NCBI GenBank assembly: GCA_003254885.1
Contig: QANT01004091.1
Location: 1 to 64,000, forward strand
DNA: 64,000 nucleotides
DNA from: Purshia tridentata
Lineage: Eukaryota; Streptophyta; Magnoliopsida; Rosales; Rosaceae
Reading direction: 5' to 3'
This document shows, piece by piece, positions 1 to 14,126 of this stretch. Positions within the stretch are counted from its first letter, which is position 1; each line of letters starts with the position of its first letter. Both the position numbers and the translations under genes were made by a program. The notes beneath the pieces are model-generated. The model ran no database searches. It saw only the letters and a program-made list of their open reading frames with translations, and had not been told where the DNA came from.

Positions 1-198
1 ATATAATAAGTAATAAATGTTTTCCCAAGAAGGGGAAAAACAAAACCCAAGCTTGAGCAAGGGTATCAATTTCCCCCCAATAGGGGCATCAGATTCCTTG
101 AGTCAGAAAACCATTTCCCTTCCCTGCACTTGCCAAACATAAGAATGAAATTGATTTCCTATTTTCAGGCCTTCAAAACTTGAACCAAACGAGCCCTA
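1..198. mobile_element. Right end of a hAT-like MITE (cut by window edge)
   Basis: The block ends in AACCAAACGAGCCCTA at about 183-198. Read on the minus strand this begins TAGGGCTCGTTTGGTT, a terminus common among non-autonomous hAT-like elements of eudicots. The other end lies outside the window, so neither the matching terminal repeat nor the target duplication can be checked. No coding capacity is seen. The family call rests on the terminus alone. Confidence 0.4.
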
Positions 199-1535
199 AG
201 AGTAAGGAGAGAGAGAGATATTGTGTTCAGGCAGGGGATTCAAATCCAAAACATTTAGTTTTATTTGAAATGTGAAATCGGCAATCCAATACCTAATAAA
301 GAAATGGTTTGTTAGATTTTCTTCATTACCGAGATAAAATATTCATAGTTGAGCTGAAAAACATATGGGAAGCACTCATAGGGGCAGAGGTCTTTTTGTT
401 GGATTTTAGTGCCTTGACCAAGTTAATTAATAATTATATAAGGTTTGGTTGAATGGCTTCAAGACAACATACTAAACTAGAAAGACAAACTTTAATAATA
501 AATTCGTTGGAGTTGGGAAAAGAACTTTGGAAATCTAAACTTACATTATATTAAAGAACAAAGATATTTAGACATAAATAAAGTGTATGCTGTTACAATT
601 AACCTACAACAGAGCATAGTGATCATGCTATTTCTCTGGCCAAAGATTGTGGTCATCCATAATACGGTGCAGAATGGGCAATTCTATGGCTTTTCGGGTT
701 GTTAGTACATAAAATTGGATGACCCATCTCTCAATGGGCCGTCCTAACCCGACTTAAGCTTTTGGGCCATGAGCATGACTTGGCCTTAATTTTACGCCCA
801 ACCCAACAAAAGACTTCACTCGAATCCAGCCCATGACTAGGGCCTTAAGTAAGGCTAGTTTCAAAATTTAGAAAGTCCAATATCTCAATCAAGAAGTATA
901 GGGTACCCAAGTAACAATACAAAATTCACAACTTTTTTAAAATCATTTCTCAAAATAACTTAATGTGTGGTGCACGTTGATGGAAACAACCAATAGGGAA
1001 TTGGTAAGGTTTCTTTTAGATAGAGATAGCTTTCTATATATATCTTTGAAGCGCATAAACAAAAGAGAAGAAGACAGTGGATTGCCAAGTAAGCATATAT
1101 ATCCCATGAAATGCCACTATTTTCCTCATCATTTAATAAATACTACACCATCCATTAATTGAGCCCATGTATTTCCTTCTTTTTCTCTTGTTTTTGTTGC
1201 AAGATTACGAAACATCATATGATATATAAATATATTTTTAAATTTTTTAAATTTTGATGCGTTTATTTTCTACTACTAGAGTATAGATTTTCTCAATGTT
1301 AAATTTGTTTGTTCATCATATTATATTTGTATTACTAATAAACTCTAAAATTACCCAATAAAAGGCATCAAAGTCTCTCTCATTTAAATCATAAATTTCC
1401 TCCGACAAAGTGAAGAAAGAAGCACCATACCAAATGATTTGGGGCCTACCTACTTGATATTTATTTCCCTCCAACATTGTTCCTTTTTTTCAGAATGTAC
1501 TATGTGCATGCCCCTCCTCTCCACTTAAACTCCCA
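199..1535. other. Intergenic, upstream of the ATL gene
   Basis: AT-rich spacer with no supported gene. The part at about 700-850 is richer in GGGCC/GGCC words than its surroundings and may be an old repeat fragment, but no ends are visible. The last 150 bases before the ATL gene are pyrimidine-rich and probably hold its leader. Confidence 0.5.
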
Positions 1536-2159
1536 TTGATCTCTATCTTCCCCACCACTCTCAAAGGTTCCCAAAGATCTCTACCACCACCTCCCTCTAT
1601 GATCTCCATGGATCATCAAACACCACCTCCAACTCCTAGTCCCACCTCAAGAACACTTTGTCATCATGAACTTCATCAGCACACTGATGATCTCAGTGTT
1701 ATGGTCATCTTGGCAGCCATTTTTTGTGCTCTTGTGTGTGCTCTGGGCCTCAATTCCATGTTACAATGTGTTTTTCAGTGCGCCAATCGTGCCCTCACTG
1801 AACCAGCTCAATGGGTTGCTTTTCGTAGGCTCAATTCAGGGCTTAAGAAGAAGGAAATTGTGGCTTTGCCAACTTCAACTTATAATGCCAATTCATCATC
1901 AGATTCTCCACCTCAATCATCATCATCTTCATCTTCTTCTTCTTCTTCTTCTTCTTCTTCATCCTCAGTAGGTTGTGCTATTTGTTTGGTGGACTTTTGT
2001 GAAGGAGACAAGATGAGGGTGCTGCCCAAGTGCAACCATCGGTTTCATGTTGCATGCATTGACAAGTGGTTGCTGTCTCACTCTTCTTGCCCTACTTGCA
2101 GGCATAGGCTCAAGTCCAGTGCTTCCATGCCCTCTCTTTCTGAGATTGTCACGACCTAG
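1536..2159 (+). CDS. RING-H2 finger protein, ATL family (membrane E3 ubiquitin ligase)
   Basis: Intronless gene for a 207-aa protein with ATL architecture. A hydrophobic segment (about residues 53-75) is the probable membrane anchor. A basic [11 protein letters not shown] stretch (about 102-112) matches the family's GLD region. A serine run of about 20 residues, encoded by TCA/TCT triplets, follows. The RING-H2 domain (about 147-190) starts CAICLVDF, carries the CNHRFH core and ends CPTCRHRL, so the Cys/His pattern is complete. ATL proteins are membrane-anchored E3 ligases, often induced by stress or elicitors, and are usually intronless. The upstream Met is used here; MISMDH and MDHQTP, 21 and 24 residues in, are equally plausible starts. 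An AATAAA at 2372-2377 could serve the 3' end. The exact ATL subgroup is not resolved. Confidence 0.92.
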   Translation: MISIFPTTLKGSQRSLPPPPSMISMDHQTPPPTPSPTSRTLCHHELHQHTDDLSVMVILAAIFCALVCALGLNSMLQCVFQCANRALTEPAQWVAFRRLNSGLKKKEIVALPTSTYNANSSSDSPPQSSSSSSSSSSSSSSSSSVGCAICLVDFCEGDKMRVLPKCNHRFHVACIDKWLLSHSSCPTCRHRLKSSASMPSLSEIVTT

Positions 2160-2831
2160 TTAGACACGCAGATCATTACTTGGGCTAGCTTCATATTCAT
2201 TAGTATTATTTAGTATCTCCTTTTACCACTTTCTCTAGCTCCTTATTATATCCTTGGGTTTTTTGAGTTACTCTGTACTTGTGGACTTGAGAATGAAAGA
2301 ATTTTCCAGGCTGCAATTCATAAGCGCAATGGAAATTCTAGTTCTAGTACTGTAGCCTATATATATATATAAATAAAATGTCAATGTACATAAGTTATAG
2401 TGATAAATTTGATTATTGAGTATGTTAATTTTTTTTCTGCATGTGTGGTCCAAATTCACATCAACTTCTTATATTCTCCAACAGGGATGACCCTATATGT
2501 GTGTATAAATAAAATACGTTTACTTTTAATCGACTTTAAATAATTTACAGAACTATGGCAGCTCTTTTGATGAAGAGGTGGAGTGCGGACAATCATATGA
2601 AATTAGAAATCTTTCTTTACTTTTTGTTTTAGTCATGAAGTTAAGATAATGCTCACACTTATCCACACTACTTTTGGGACCTTCTTTGACAGACATATTT
2701 AATTTTCTTTGATTATCAACTTTGATAATTGATAGGAGGAAAGACAAGTGCAATTTATGAAAATAAGAAAGATGCCTCGGTATTTTGAGTCATCATACTT
2801 TACTTTGATTTGCTTTTATAACCCTTAAGCA
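2160..2831. other. 3' flank of ATL gene, no gene seen
   Basis: AT-rich sequence running from the ATL stop to the solo LTR. It includes the probable ATL 3' UTR and a short TA repeat near 2360. No coding region, RNA gene or repeat with defined ends is visible in the rest. Confidence 0.5.
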
Positions 2832-3373
2832 TGTTGAATATTGGCTCAATAACCACTTTTGGCTTGCTTTCGGCCAAAAGAAGAAGACATGCAATTGATG
2901 ATGCTTGCAATGATGATAGGATGCACATATGAGGTGATTGAATGATGAGGTTTACATGCACTTATGAGTTGGCTTTCTTTATTAAGTCACTTTCTTTGGC
3001 TATAAAATGAGAAGATGTGCAGCCCATAATATAGAAGTGTGAAGAGAGAAGCAAGTAGGCAAGAAGCCATTCGGCAAGAGAAGAAATTTTTTTTTTTTCA
3101 AATTGTTTTTGCTTTGTATTTGTTTATTTCTCTTCCTATTGTAAGTGTGTGAGCTTGGGTTATTTGGGTCTTTGGGAAATTGAGTGGTAAACACTATTGT
3201 ATGTTCTCATTGATTATAGTGGAATACTCCGTCGTCTCCAAACTGGATGTAGGCAATTTGCCGAACCAGTATAAATCTTGGTGTTGTTCTTGTTGCTGTT
3301 ATTTTGTTCAATTTTTTTCTTGCCAGTTGTTGTTTATTTTTCACTCGCAGTTGGTTGACGCTTCCGCACAACA
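2832..3373. mobile_element. Solo LTR of an LTR retrotransposon, Copia-like
   Basis: A 542-bp block starts TGTTG and ends CAACA, the usual TG...CA ends of an LTR with a 5-bp terminal inverted repeat. It is flanked on both sides by the 5-bp target duplication AAGCA (2827-2831 and 3374-3378). A TATAAAA box lies near 3001 and fits a plus-strand LTR promoter. The 3' part has the layout of Copia LTRs (GTGGA..., AACCAGT...AAATCTTG). No internal region or second LTR is nearby, so this is the remnant left by recombination between two LTRs. The perfect target duplication argues against great age. The Copia assignment is by style of the ends and is less certain than the boundaries. Confidence 0.8.
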
Positions 3374-4233
3374 AAGCAAACATGTAGCACACATACATAG
3401 ATATTGGGTTTGGACAATGTCATTTCTTTGTGGTGTCACAACACCATCTTGAGCCTCTTGTTGACTAAAAACATATAGACAACCTAGAAAACAGATATAT
3501 GTATGGCATTGCAAAGCAGGATAATAGTTATAAAAAATGCTGTCATGGAAGCCACTAGCACTAAATTTCCTCAATCCTCAAGGACAATCAATTGCACTTA
3601 TTTTCCCCATGTGATATAGAGGTGAGAAGGATCACATTATAACAATGATGAAAAAAGGGACAAGCAAAGGCATGCCTGAGTTCTGTTTTGTTATGCTTTC
3701 GAGGAAACCTATATATGCTAGATTGCTAGCATTTAGTTCTTGTGGGCACTACTGCAAAAAGCCTCCTATGGTACTAAATGGTGGTGGTATCACCCTCATG
3801 TGATGTGAGAGATTCTGATAAAAGAAACCAAAAACAAATTACTTTGTTTGTGGAAACTCGATTGGTCCTCCCTTTAAGGACCACATAATAGACCGATCAC
3901 ATCTCCAATATAGGTATAACTCACTTCCTGAAAAAAGTAGCTGCGACAACATTTCATATATAGATGACACTGAAAAAGAAGAGCTACAAGAAGCGAATTT
4001 ACTCAACTTTGTGATTTTCCTCATAAAGATTTTGTGCTAAATACTTCAAACAGGCAACTGCCGGAACAAGAAATACATAATACTAATGTCTTAAACATCC
4101 AACCTAAACTTCAAGCTATTTCGCAAACTTCCAAGTAATTTTAGCCTATGGACGTCGTCTTTTAGATTACTTCTACACTAAATACCATGAACAAGTATTT
4201 CAGTCCAATCAAAGGACAGCAACAAAAATAAAC
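3374..4233. other. Intergenic, 3' flank of CCT gene
   Basis: Spacer between the solo LTR and the last exon of the minus-strand cytidylyltransferase gene. The right-hand part probably contains that gene's 3' UTR. A CACTACTGCAAAAAG motif at 3747 resembles a CACTA terminus but has no visible partner. No gene is seen. Confidence 0.5.
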
Positions 4234-8757
<4,524 letters not shown>

Positions 8758-10773
8758 TCAGTACCAGCAGTCCGAAACTTCCTCTTGCTGCTGCTGTTGC
8801 TGCAAAGACTGCTTCTTTGGGGGTCCAGAGGTTGTTGGATATCCTCCATAAGCATCTTTCCCAGGTTTTGCAAGCTCTACATAGATGACCCTGCCATCAA
8901 GATTCTGATAAAAGAAGCAAATCAGTCACCAAGGGTTCATGGAAAATGGCAAAGGTAGAAGAAAATGGCAAAGGTAGAACCTGGCGATCCATATTTTCCA
9001 GGGCAAGCATAGCGTCATCTTCACTGGTATATTGGATAAATGCAAACCCCTTGGACCTTCTTGAGACTTCATCCTTGACTAGTTTAACTGCAAGAGATAG
9101 TAAATACAGTTACTAGACTGGGAGAAATGTATTGGAACAGATGAGGGATCAGACTATACAAGATACCTAATGCTTTTTGCATAATCAACTAGGAAAGACA
9201 AGATCACAAGAATTTACCTTCAGCTATCTGGCCAAAATTTGAAAATTTGTCCTGCAAGCTACTTTCACTGGTGGAATATGGTATATCTGCAGCTCAAGAT
9301 AATACAATCAGAACTTGGACAACTGGAGGAAAATTCCATATTTTCTTTATTCTAGAAATAAACTAATATTGCTAAGACCTGAAACTCTAAATCTAACATC
9401 TATTCTTGCAATTAAGGGTTTGGTTCATCAGTGTAGAACTTGTTACATCTAGCAAAAGTATTTCTTCATGCCAAAACATGGTCAATCAATCCATTCCTAG
9501 TTAGTTTAACAGCAACAAATCCAACTTCATGCTCTTGAAATCGTTGATTGGCCACTCTGTGCTCTGCTGCTGATCAATCTTACATATTGAAGGACAGCAG
9601 GGCATAATCTTCAAGTAAAACCACACTCACGGAAGAGGAGATTCTGCAAAGAAATGAATGCCAAACAGTCAAGTGAGATTTCCAGTGTATCCCCAGCGAA
9701 TTTGTCCTTGGTAGTGAGTTTATTTTGGAAGGCAAGCCAAGTAACTGCATACTTAGGAACAGCTATACTAAACCATATCATATTCCACTTATCTCTGCCA
9801 GCTTTATCATTTGGTTTTTAGCCAGTGTCTCTTTACCATAGGATTGAGCAAAACGGAACCCTTCATTCAATATACTCTCCTCAATCTCTTTCCTTTTCAA
9901 TTATTTTGAACTCTGAAAACGAAATTAATCACCCTTGGGTTTCTTAGGTCGTCAGCCTTAATTGCAACCTTACTTTTACATTCCATATGCTCCGTCAGCT
10001 CCATATTCATTACAAAAAATCCTTCATGTATACCAAATTTCACTGTTGTACCTCTACTTGCCTATAATCACTCCATTTTAATCATCCAAACTACCTTGTG
10101 ATTCTTCCTAACCCTTGTCCCAAATAAGCTGTAGTTAAAATATGTTTAACAACTAATATACATTTACAATCACGGGTTCACAAATTGAGAAGACGCAAGA
10201 AGTTAAATCAATCAAAATTAAATAACTAAGAGCTAAACTATTTCATAATTGTATCAAAATGTACAATTTCTACCAGATAGAAAACAAATAAAATCAGCAA
10301 AAACGAACTGATTAACTTCATAAACTATATGACAATCCACCAATTCACAAAACCCAGTTCGCAAACCTAACAAGCATAATAAACAAGAGTTAACCCACTT
10401 CATATATAACATAAAAATCACAAATTGAAGAAGACCCAGATGGTAAAACAATCAAATTCAGTACTAAAGAGCTGATTTACTTCACAAACTTCATCACAAT
10501 CACAGACTGGAGAAACCCCACATGAGAAACCAATGAAATTCACATTGATTGTAGCAAGTAAAACCAAAGTTATACGATAATCTTAAAAAACACAGAAGAA
10601 GGAAGAGATATGGGTATACTTTTGACCAATATTTTGCTTGCGAGAGGGTAGTCGAAGAAAGAAGCTCTGAGCTTTAAAGACTTGGAGCCCATACGCTTTG
10701 ACACAGAAGTTGGAAGAGTGTGCATGGGTTTGGCATAGGCGTAGCGCGGAAAAGAGACCGTTGTCGCCCACAT
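8758..10773 (-). CDS. Small single-RRM RNA-binding protein, probably organelle-targeted
   Basis: Four exons join in frame: 10773-10620, 9286-9218, 9087-8981 and 8904-8758 (158 aa). One RRM fills residues 48-125: RNP2 is ILVKNI (48-53) and spans the first intron, and RNP1 is KGFAFIQY (87-94) with both aromatic positions present. The first 45 residues are rich in Ser, Thr, Arg and Lys and poor in acids (MWATTVSFPRYAYAKPMHTL at the start), which fits a plastid or mitochondrial transit peptide. The C-terminus has a Pro-Gly segment, a run of six Gln and ends DCWY. Short organelle RRM proteins of this layout help RNA editing or cold-response RNA binding. Four GGCCCA-type site II elements upstream agree with an organelle role. 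I cannot assign a specific ORRM or S-RBP name. Confidence 0.85.
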
Positions 10774-10911
10774 ACTTTCTCAATTGACGGTTGAAGAAGT
10801 GTTCAGTTCTTGTTTCTACACTGTCACTCTATATTACTACTAATTCATATCTCCGCGTCTGCGTCGTCTTTCAGTTTCAGCAAAAGTCCGGGAACCACAT
10901 TCAGGGTGGTG

Positions 10912-11000
10912 TGGGCCACTGTCCAATCCAGTTCTTTTTTGGTCCGACATGAGGTTGGTCGACAGATGGCCCATGTTCTAGGCCCATTTAGCTTGGCCCA
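10912..11000. promoter_or_regulatory. Site II (TGGGCC/GGCCCA) cluster upstream of the RRM gene
   Basis: Four copies of the core occur: TGGGCC at 10912-10917 and GGCCCA at 10968-10973, 10981-10986 and 10995-11000. They lie about 140-230 bp upstream of the start codon of the minus-strand RRM gene. Site II elements bind TCP factors and are typical of plant genes for organelle and ribosomal proteins. Function here is inferred. Confidence 0.6.
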
Positions 11001-11328
11001 TTTAATGTCATTTAATTTTCTCAATCTTTTATTTTGAGTAACAGTTGTCAACCACCCACCTATGATTACTAACCACCCACCTATGATTACTTACCACCAT
11101 TTTTTTTCGTGATGAGCAAAATATACACTCTAAAAGTTATAAATAATCAAGGAGTCAACTTGTGTCCTGCAATCTACAACCCTATGGTCCTCCATGTATA
11201 GTATTGTAGACCATTCACACTCAGTCAACAGGCCTCGGTGACCAAACCATCTCATTGACAATTTGACATGTAGGTTTGATTTATTTTTTCTTATATAACA
11301 CATTTGTTTTATATGTTCCATTCATAAT

Positions 11329-11372
<44 letters not shown>

Positions 11373-12937
11373 TNTTTTTTTTGGCATTTATTTGGATTTT
11401 ATTAGAATAATTTGATAATTAAATTATATCAGTGAAATTATACAACTTTCGGAGTAATACTTCCTCAGCTATGAACCTCACAATATGGAGTAATGTGAAA
11501 GGGCATGCATGCTGATGTGTAGTCTTAATTTGAAGCCATAATATTAATTGCATTGTATTTGGGCCAAGATCAAAGCATGCAATATATTATTGAAAAAAGC
11601 ATGTTGTATGAATTCTTCTATTTTAACAAGCGATAAGATTTTAATCGATTGCATGTTTGGAATACTTGGTTTATAATGTAGATTTGTGGAGACTTTTGAC
11701 TTCACTGATATGGAGAACTTTAATCCAACACCTATACATATATATAATCAAGAGTAGGTGTCTTGATTCAAAAACTGCAAATAGATCAAATGCATTTGAT
11801 GTATTAATTATTGGTTTTTATGGAGATGTATATGATCATTTATGTTTGGCATATATAATGTAAAACATGTAAGATTCCATTATTTTTTCTTTTGTGAACT
11901 TTCAATTCGAAAAATGATGGCTGAAATTTTTTTTGCAAGTTGATGCTTCTTAAGTATCACATAAATAACATTATTTACTTATTAAAAGACTTCTTAGTTC
12001 TTAATTAGAAGGTGGAAACAAGATATTGACGATTCTAATCATATTTTTCATATATACACCAACTACTCCTACCGACTACTACCAAGTCAAAAAGCAAGGT
12101 AAGATTCTTAGTCAACCAAGTGATGGAGTCGACTTGATTAGAATTAAGATAGAGCCAAAGAAGGAGGAATATTTGTGATGCAAATTAAACCCTACAGCCC
12201 ACTTTCTTGGTCCGATCCTTCACCCCTTTCTCACTCTCTAGTGTCTAGTCAATTCTCTTCACTGGCTATAATAGACTGTTGCAGCAGTACTACCACTACT
12301 GCACCTTCCCCAATGAAACTTCCAAGACTAGCTACTAGCTACTATATGTTGACCCGATCAAACCCCAACTTTGCTTATTATTTATTGCTTAATTGATGCA
12401 TGCCTAATGAAATATTTGTATAATCCTCAGCAACCCCAGATGATGAAGAAGCTGGGAAAATGTTAGAATTGATTATTATAGACCATGAGTGTCCACACCA
12501 TGCATCAAATTCATTCATCAAAAGAATTTGTAACATATATTAATATAAGGCCATTTATTTAATTAATAGGTGCGAGCTCAAAAGTGACACATGTGCCATG
12601 CACCAAAATTAAAAGCTGTATGAAAGGATCATATATATATGAATCCACCAAAATATGAAGAAATACATATATACAGCACTCTCATCAATTTCACACAAAA
12701 ACAGTGATTCAAAGTGGACAAAATAACATATCGTAAACAACATGATGAGCATATCGATCTGATGAAAATTTCATATTGTTCTATTACAGTAGCATACGTT
12801 AATAAACTTAATCATAATTAAAGAGAGAAATTAATTTACATATATAGCTTTTTCTTTTTCAGTTTCTTCTATCCATATATAATCTTGCAGAAACTAATTA
12901 AACATGATCATAGATCTTTTAATTCCTATAGCTAGTA
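11001..12937. other. Intergenic, low complexity, one unresolved base
   Basis: AT-rich spacer. A 15-bp unit, ACCACCCACCTATGA, is repeated in tandem near 11050-11090. A poly-T tract at about 11331-11382 carries an N at 11374 and marks an unresolved homopolymer in the assembly. The last 300 bases are probably the 3' UTR region of the VQ gene. No gene is supported. Confidence 0.5.
11331..11382. repeat. Poly-T tract with an ambiguous base
   Basis: A run of about 40 T, then A, TT, N (11374) and eight more T. The true length of this homopolymer is not known from this assembly. Confidence 0.9.
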
Positions 12938-13633
12938 CTAATTGGAGAATAAAGAAAAGTCATTTAAAGCTATATCTTCCTGATCCATGACAATCCCATC
13001 CACAGTTTCCAAAGCCATAGGATTATAACCACCAGGTCCACCACTAATATTGTCAAACGGATACATACATTGTTGCTGCTGCTGCTCTTGGTGCAGTTGT
13101 TGGTTTTCTTGCAGTTGAAGTAGGGGTTGTCTTTTTTGCTCTTGTTGCTGTTGTTGTTGTTGTTGTTGTTGTTGAAGTTGCTGTTGCTGTTGCTGTTGCT
13201 GATGATGGTAACTATTATAGTTATAGTTAAAGTTGTTGCCCAAAGGTGCTATAACCGCATTGGTTGCATTGTTGAGTCCAAAACTCAAGTTGATCGGACC
13301 CTTTTGGTTCCCAAACGAAATGGGTGTGCTAGCAGTGGCGCAGCCTGTGAATTGTTGCACGAGGGATCGAAAGTTATTGGCGTTGGCATTGAGGAGAGTG
13401 ATGGGGGTCTTCTTGGAAACCCTAGACCTCCGCCGAATTGGTTTCGATACACTTCCGGTAGGTGTTAGTTGACCTGTGTTGTATGAGCTGCTGGGGCTGT
13501 TGATCTTCATGTTTTCTGTCACAATAGTTGAATCTGATGACAACCCTCCATTGATATTGGGCGTTGCTTGCTGCAACCCATTATCCATGAAGGGTTTTTG
13601 GTGGTATTTCTCCCACTCATTAGGACCAGGCAT
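12938..13633 (-). CDS. VQ-motif transcriptional regulator
   Basis: Single coding exon, 231 aa. The signature is FRSLVQQFTG at residues 88-97, the FxxxVQxxTG core that defines VQ proteins, preceded by a basic patch with a likely nuclear signal (PIRRRSRVSKK, 65-75). The C-terminal half has long glutamine runs, with almost 40 Gln among about 55 residues, then a hydrophobic and acidic end (LETVDGIVMDQEDIALNDFS). VQ proteins bind WRKY factors and tune defence and development; most are intronless in their coding part. The leader seems to contain an 85-bp intron (13661-13745) just upstream of the ATG. W-box cores lie further upstream, at 13915, 13940 and 14121, consistent with WRKY feedback. The layout resembles the VQ4/VQ22-type group, but no specific orthologue is claimed. 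Confidence 0.92.
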   Translation of the reverse strand: MPGPNEWEKYHQKPFMDNGLQQATPNINGGLSSDSTIVTENMKINSPSSSYNTGQLTPTGSVSKPIRRRSRVSKKTPITLLNANANNFRSLVQQFTGCATASTPISFGNQKGPINLSFGLNNATNAVIAPLGNNFNYNYNSYHHQQQQQQQQLQQQQQQQQQQQEQKRQPLLQLQENQQLHQEQQQQQCMYPFDNISGGPGGYNPMALETVDGIVMDQEDIALNDFSLFSN

Positions 13634-13914
13634 GTTAATTGCTGCTTAATTTGTTGATGCCTGAAATTGGACCAACAATTAATCAAACAACTTACAAGAT
13701 AAAGCTTTGCATAATCGAGGAGGAACATAAACTTTTGAGCAATACCTTGACGTACGACCTTCCAACCCTAAAATCAGTAATTAAATTTCTAAAGAGAGAG
13801 TTATTGGATTTGAACATGCACTGCTGCTACTCATGATTTTGAGTGGTGGGTGATCGATATTCGGAATAAGCAAGTTGGTGTATCTATTATATTTATAGTG
13901 ACTTGTATGTTTTG

Positions 13915-14126
13915 GTCAAAATTAAGACAAGTCTACTATTGACCTTTCCTTTGAAAGGGTGGGAAAGAGAGATGTGGTAGCTAGCTTATTGAGAAAGTAT
14001 ATATGCTGTGCTTCCTGGAAATTACATCTGTTTATATCAATGAGGTCATCAGCATATCCACATCACCTATATACACACTCTAATTGGATGGATGCCTTTT
14101 GAGATGGTCTATGCTTCCTTGGTCAA
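13915..14126. promoter_or_regulatory. W-box cores upstream of the VQ gene
   Basis: TTGACC cores lie at 13940-13945 (plus strand) and, as GGTCAA, at 13915-13920 and 14121-14126. They are roughly 280-490 bp upstream of the VQ start codon. A TATTTATAGT-like TATA region is at about 13888-13899. WRKY factors bind this core, and VQ proteins are known WRKY partners. Occupancy is inference. Confidence 0.4.

Noticed and set aside
700-850. GGGCC-rich stretch that could be a repeat fragment or promoter
   Set aside because: No ends, terminal repeats or adjacent gene start could be recognised.
3747-3761. CACTACTGCAAAAAG, resembling a CACTA transposon end
   Set aside because: No TAGTG partner end, subterminal repeats or 3-bp target duplication could be found nearby; a single short motif is not enough.
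13127-13468. Plus-strand open frame with a long leucine run
   Set aside because: It is the antisense of the glutamine repeats of the VQ gene and has no family similarity.
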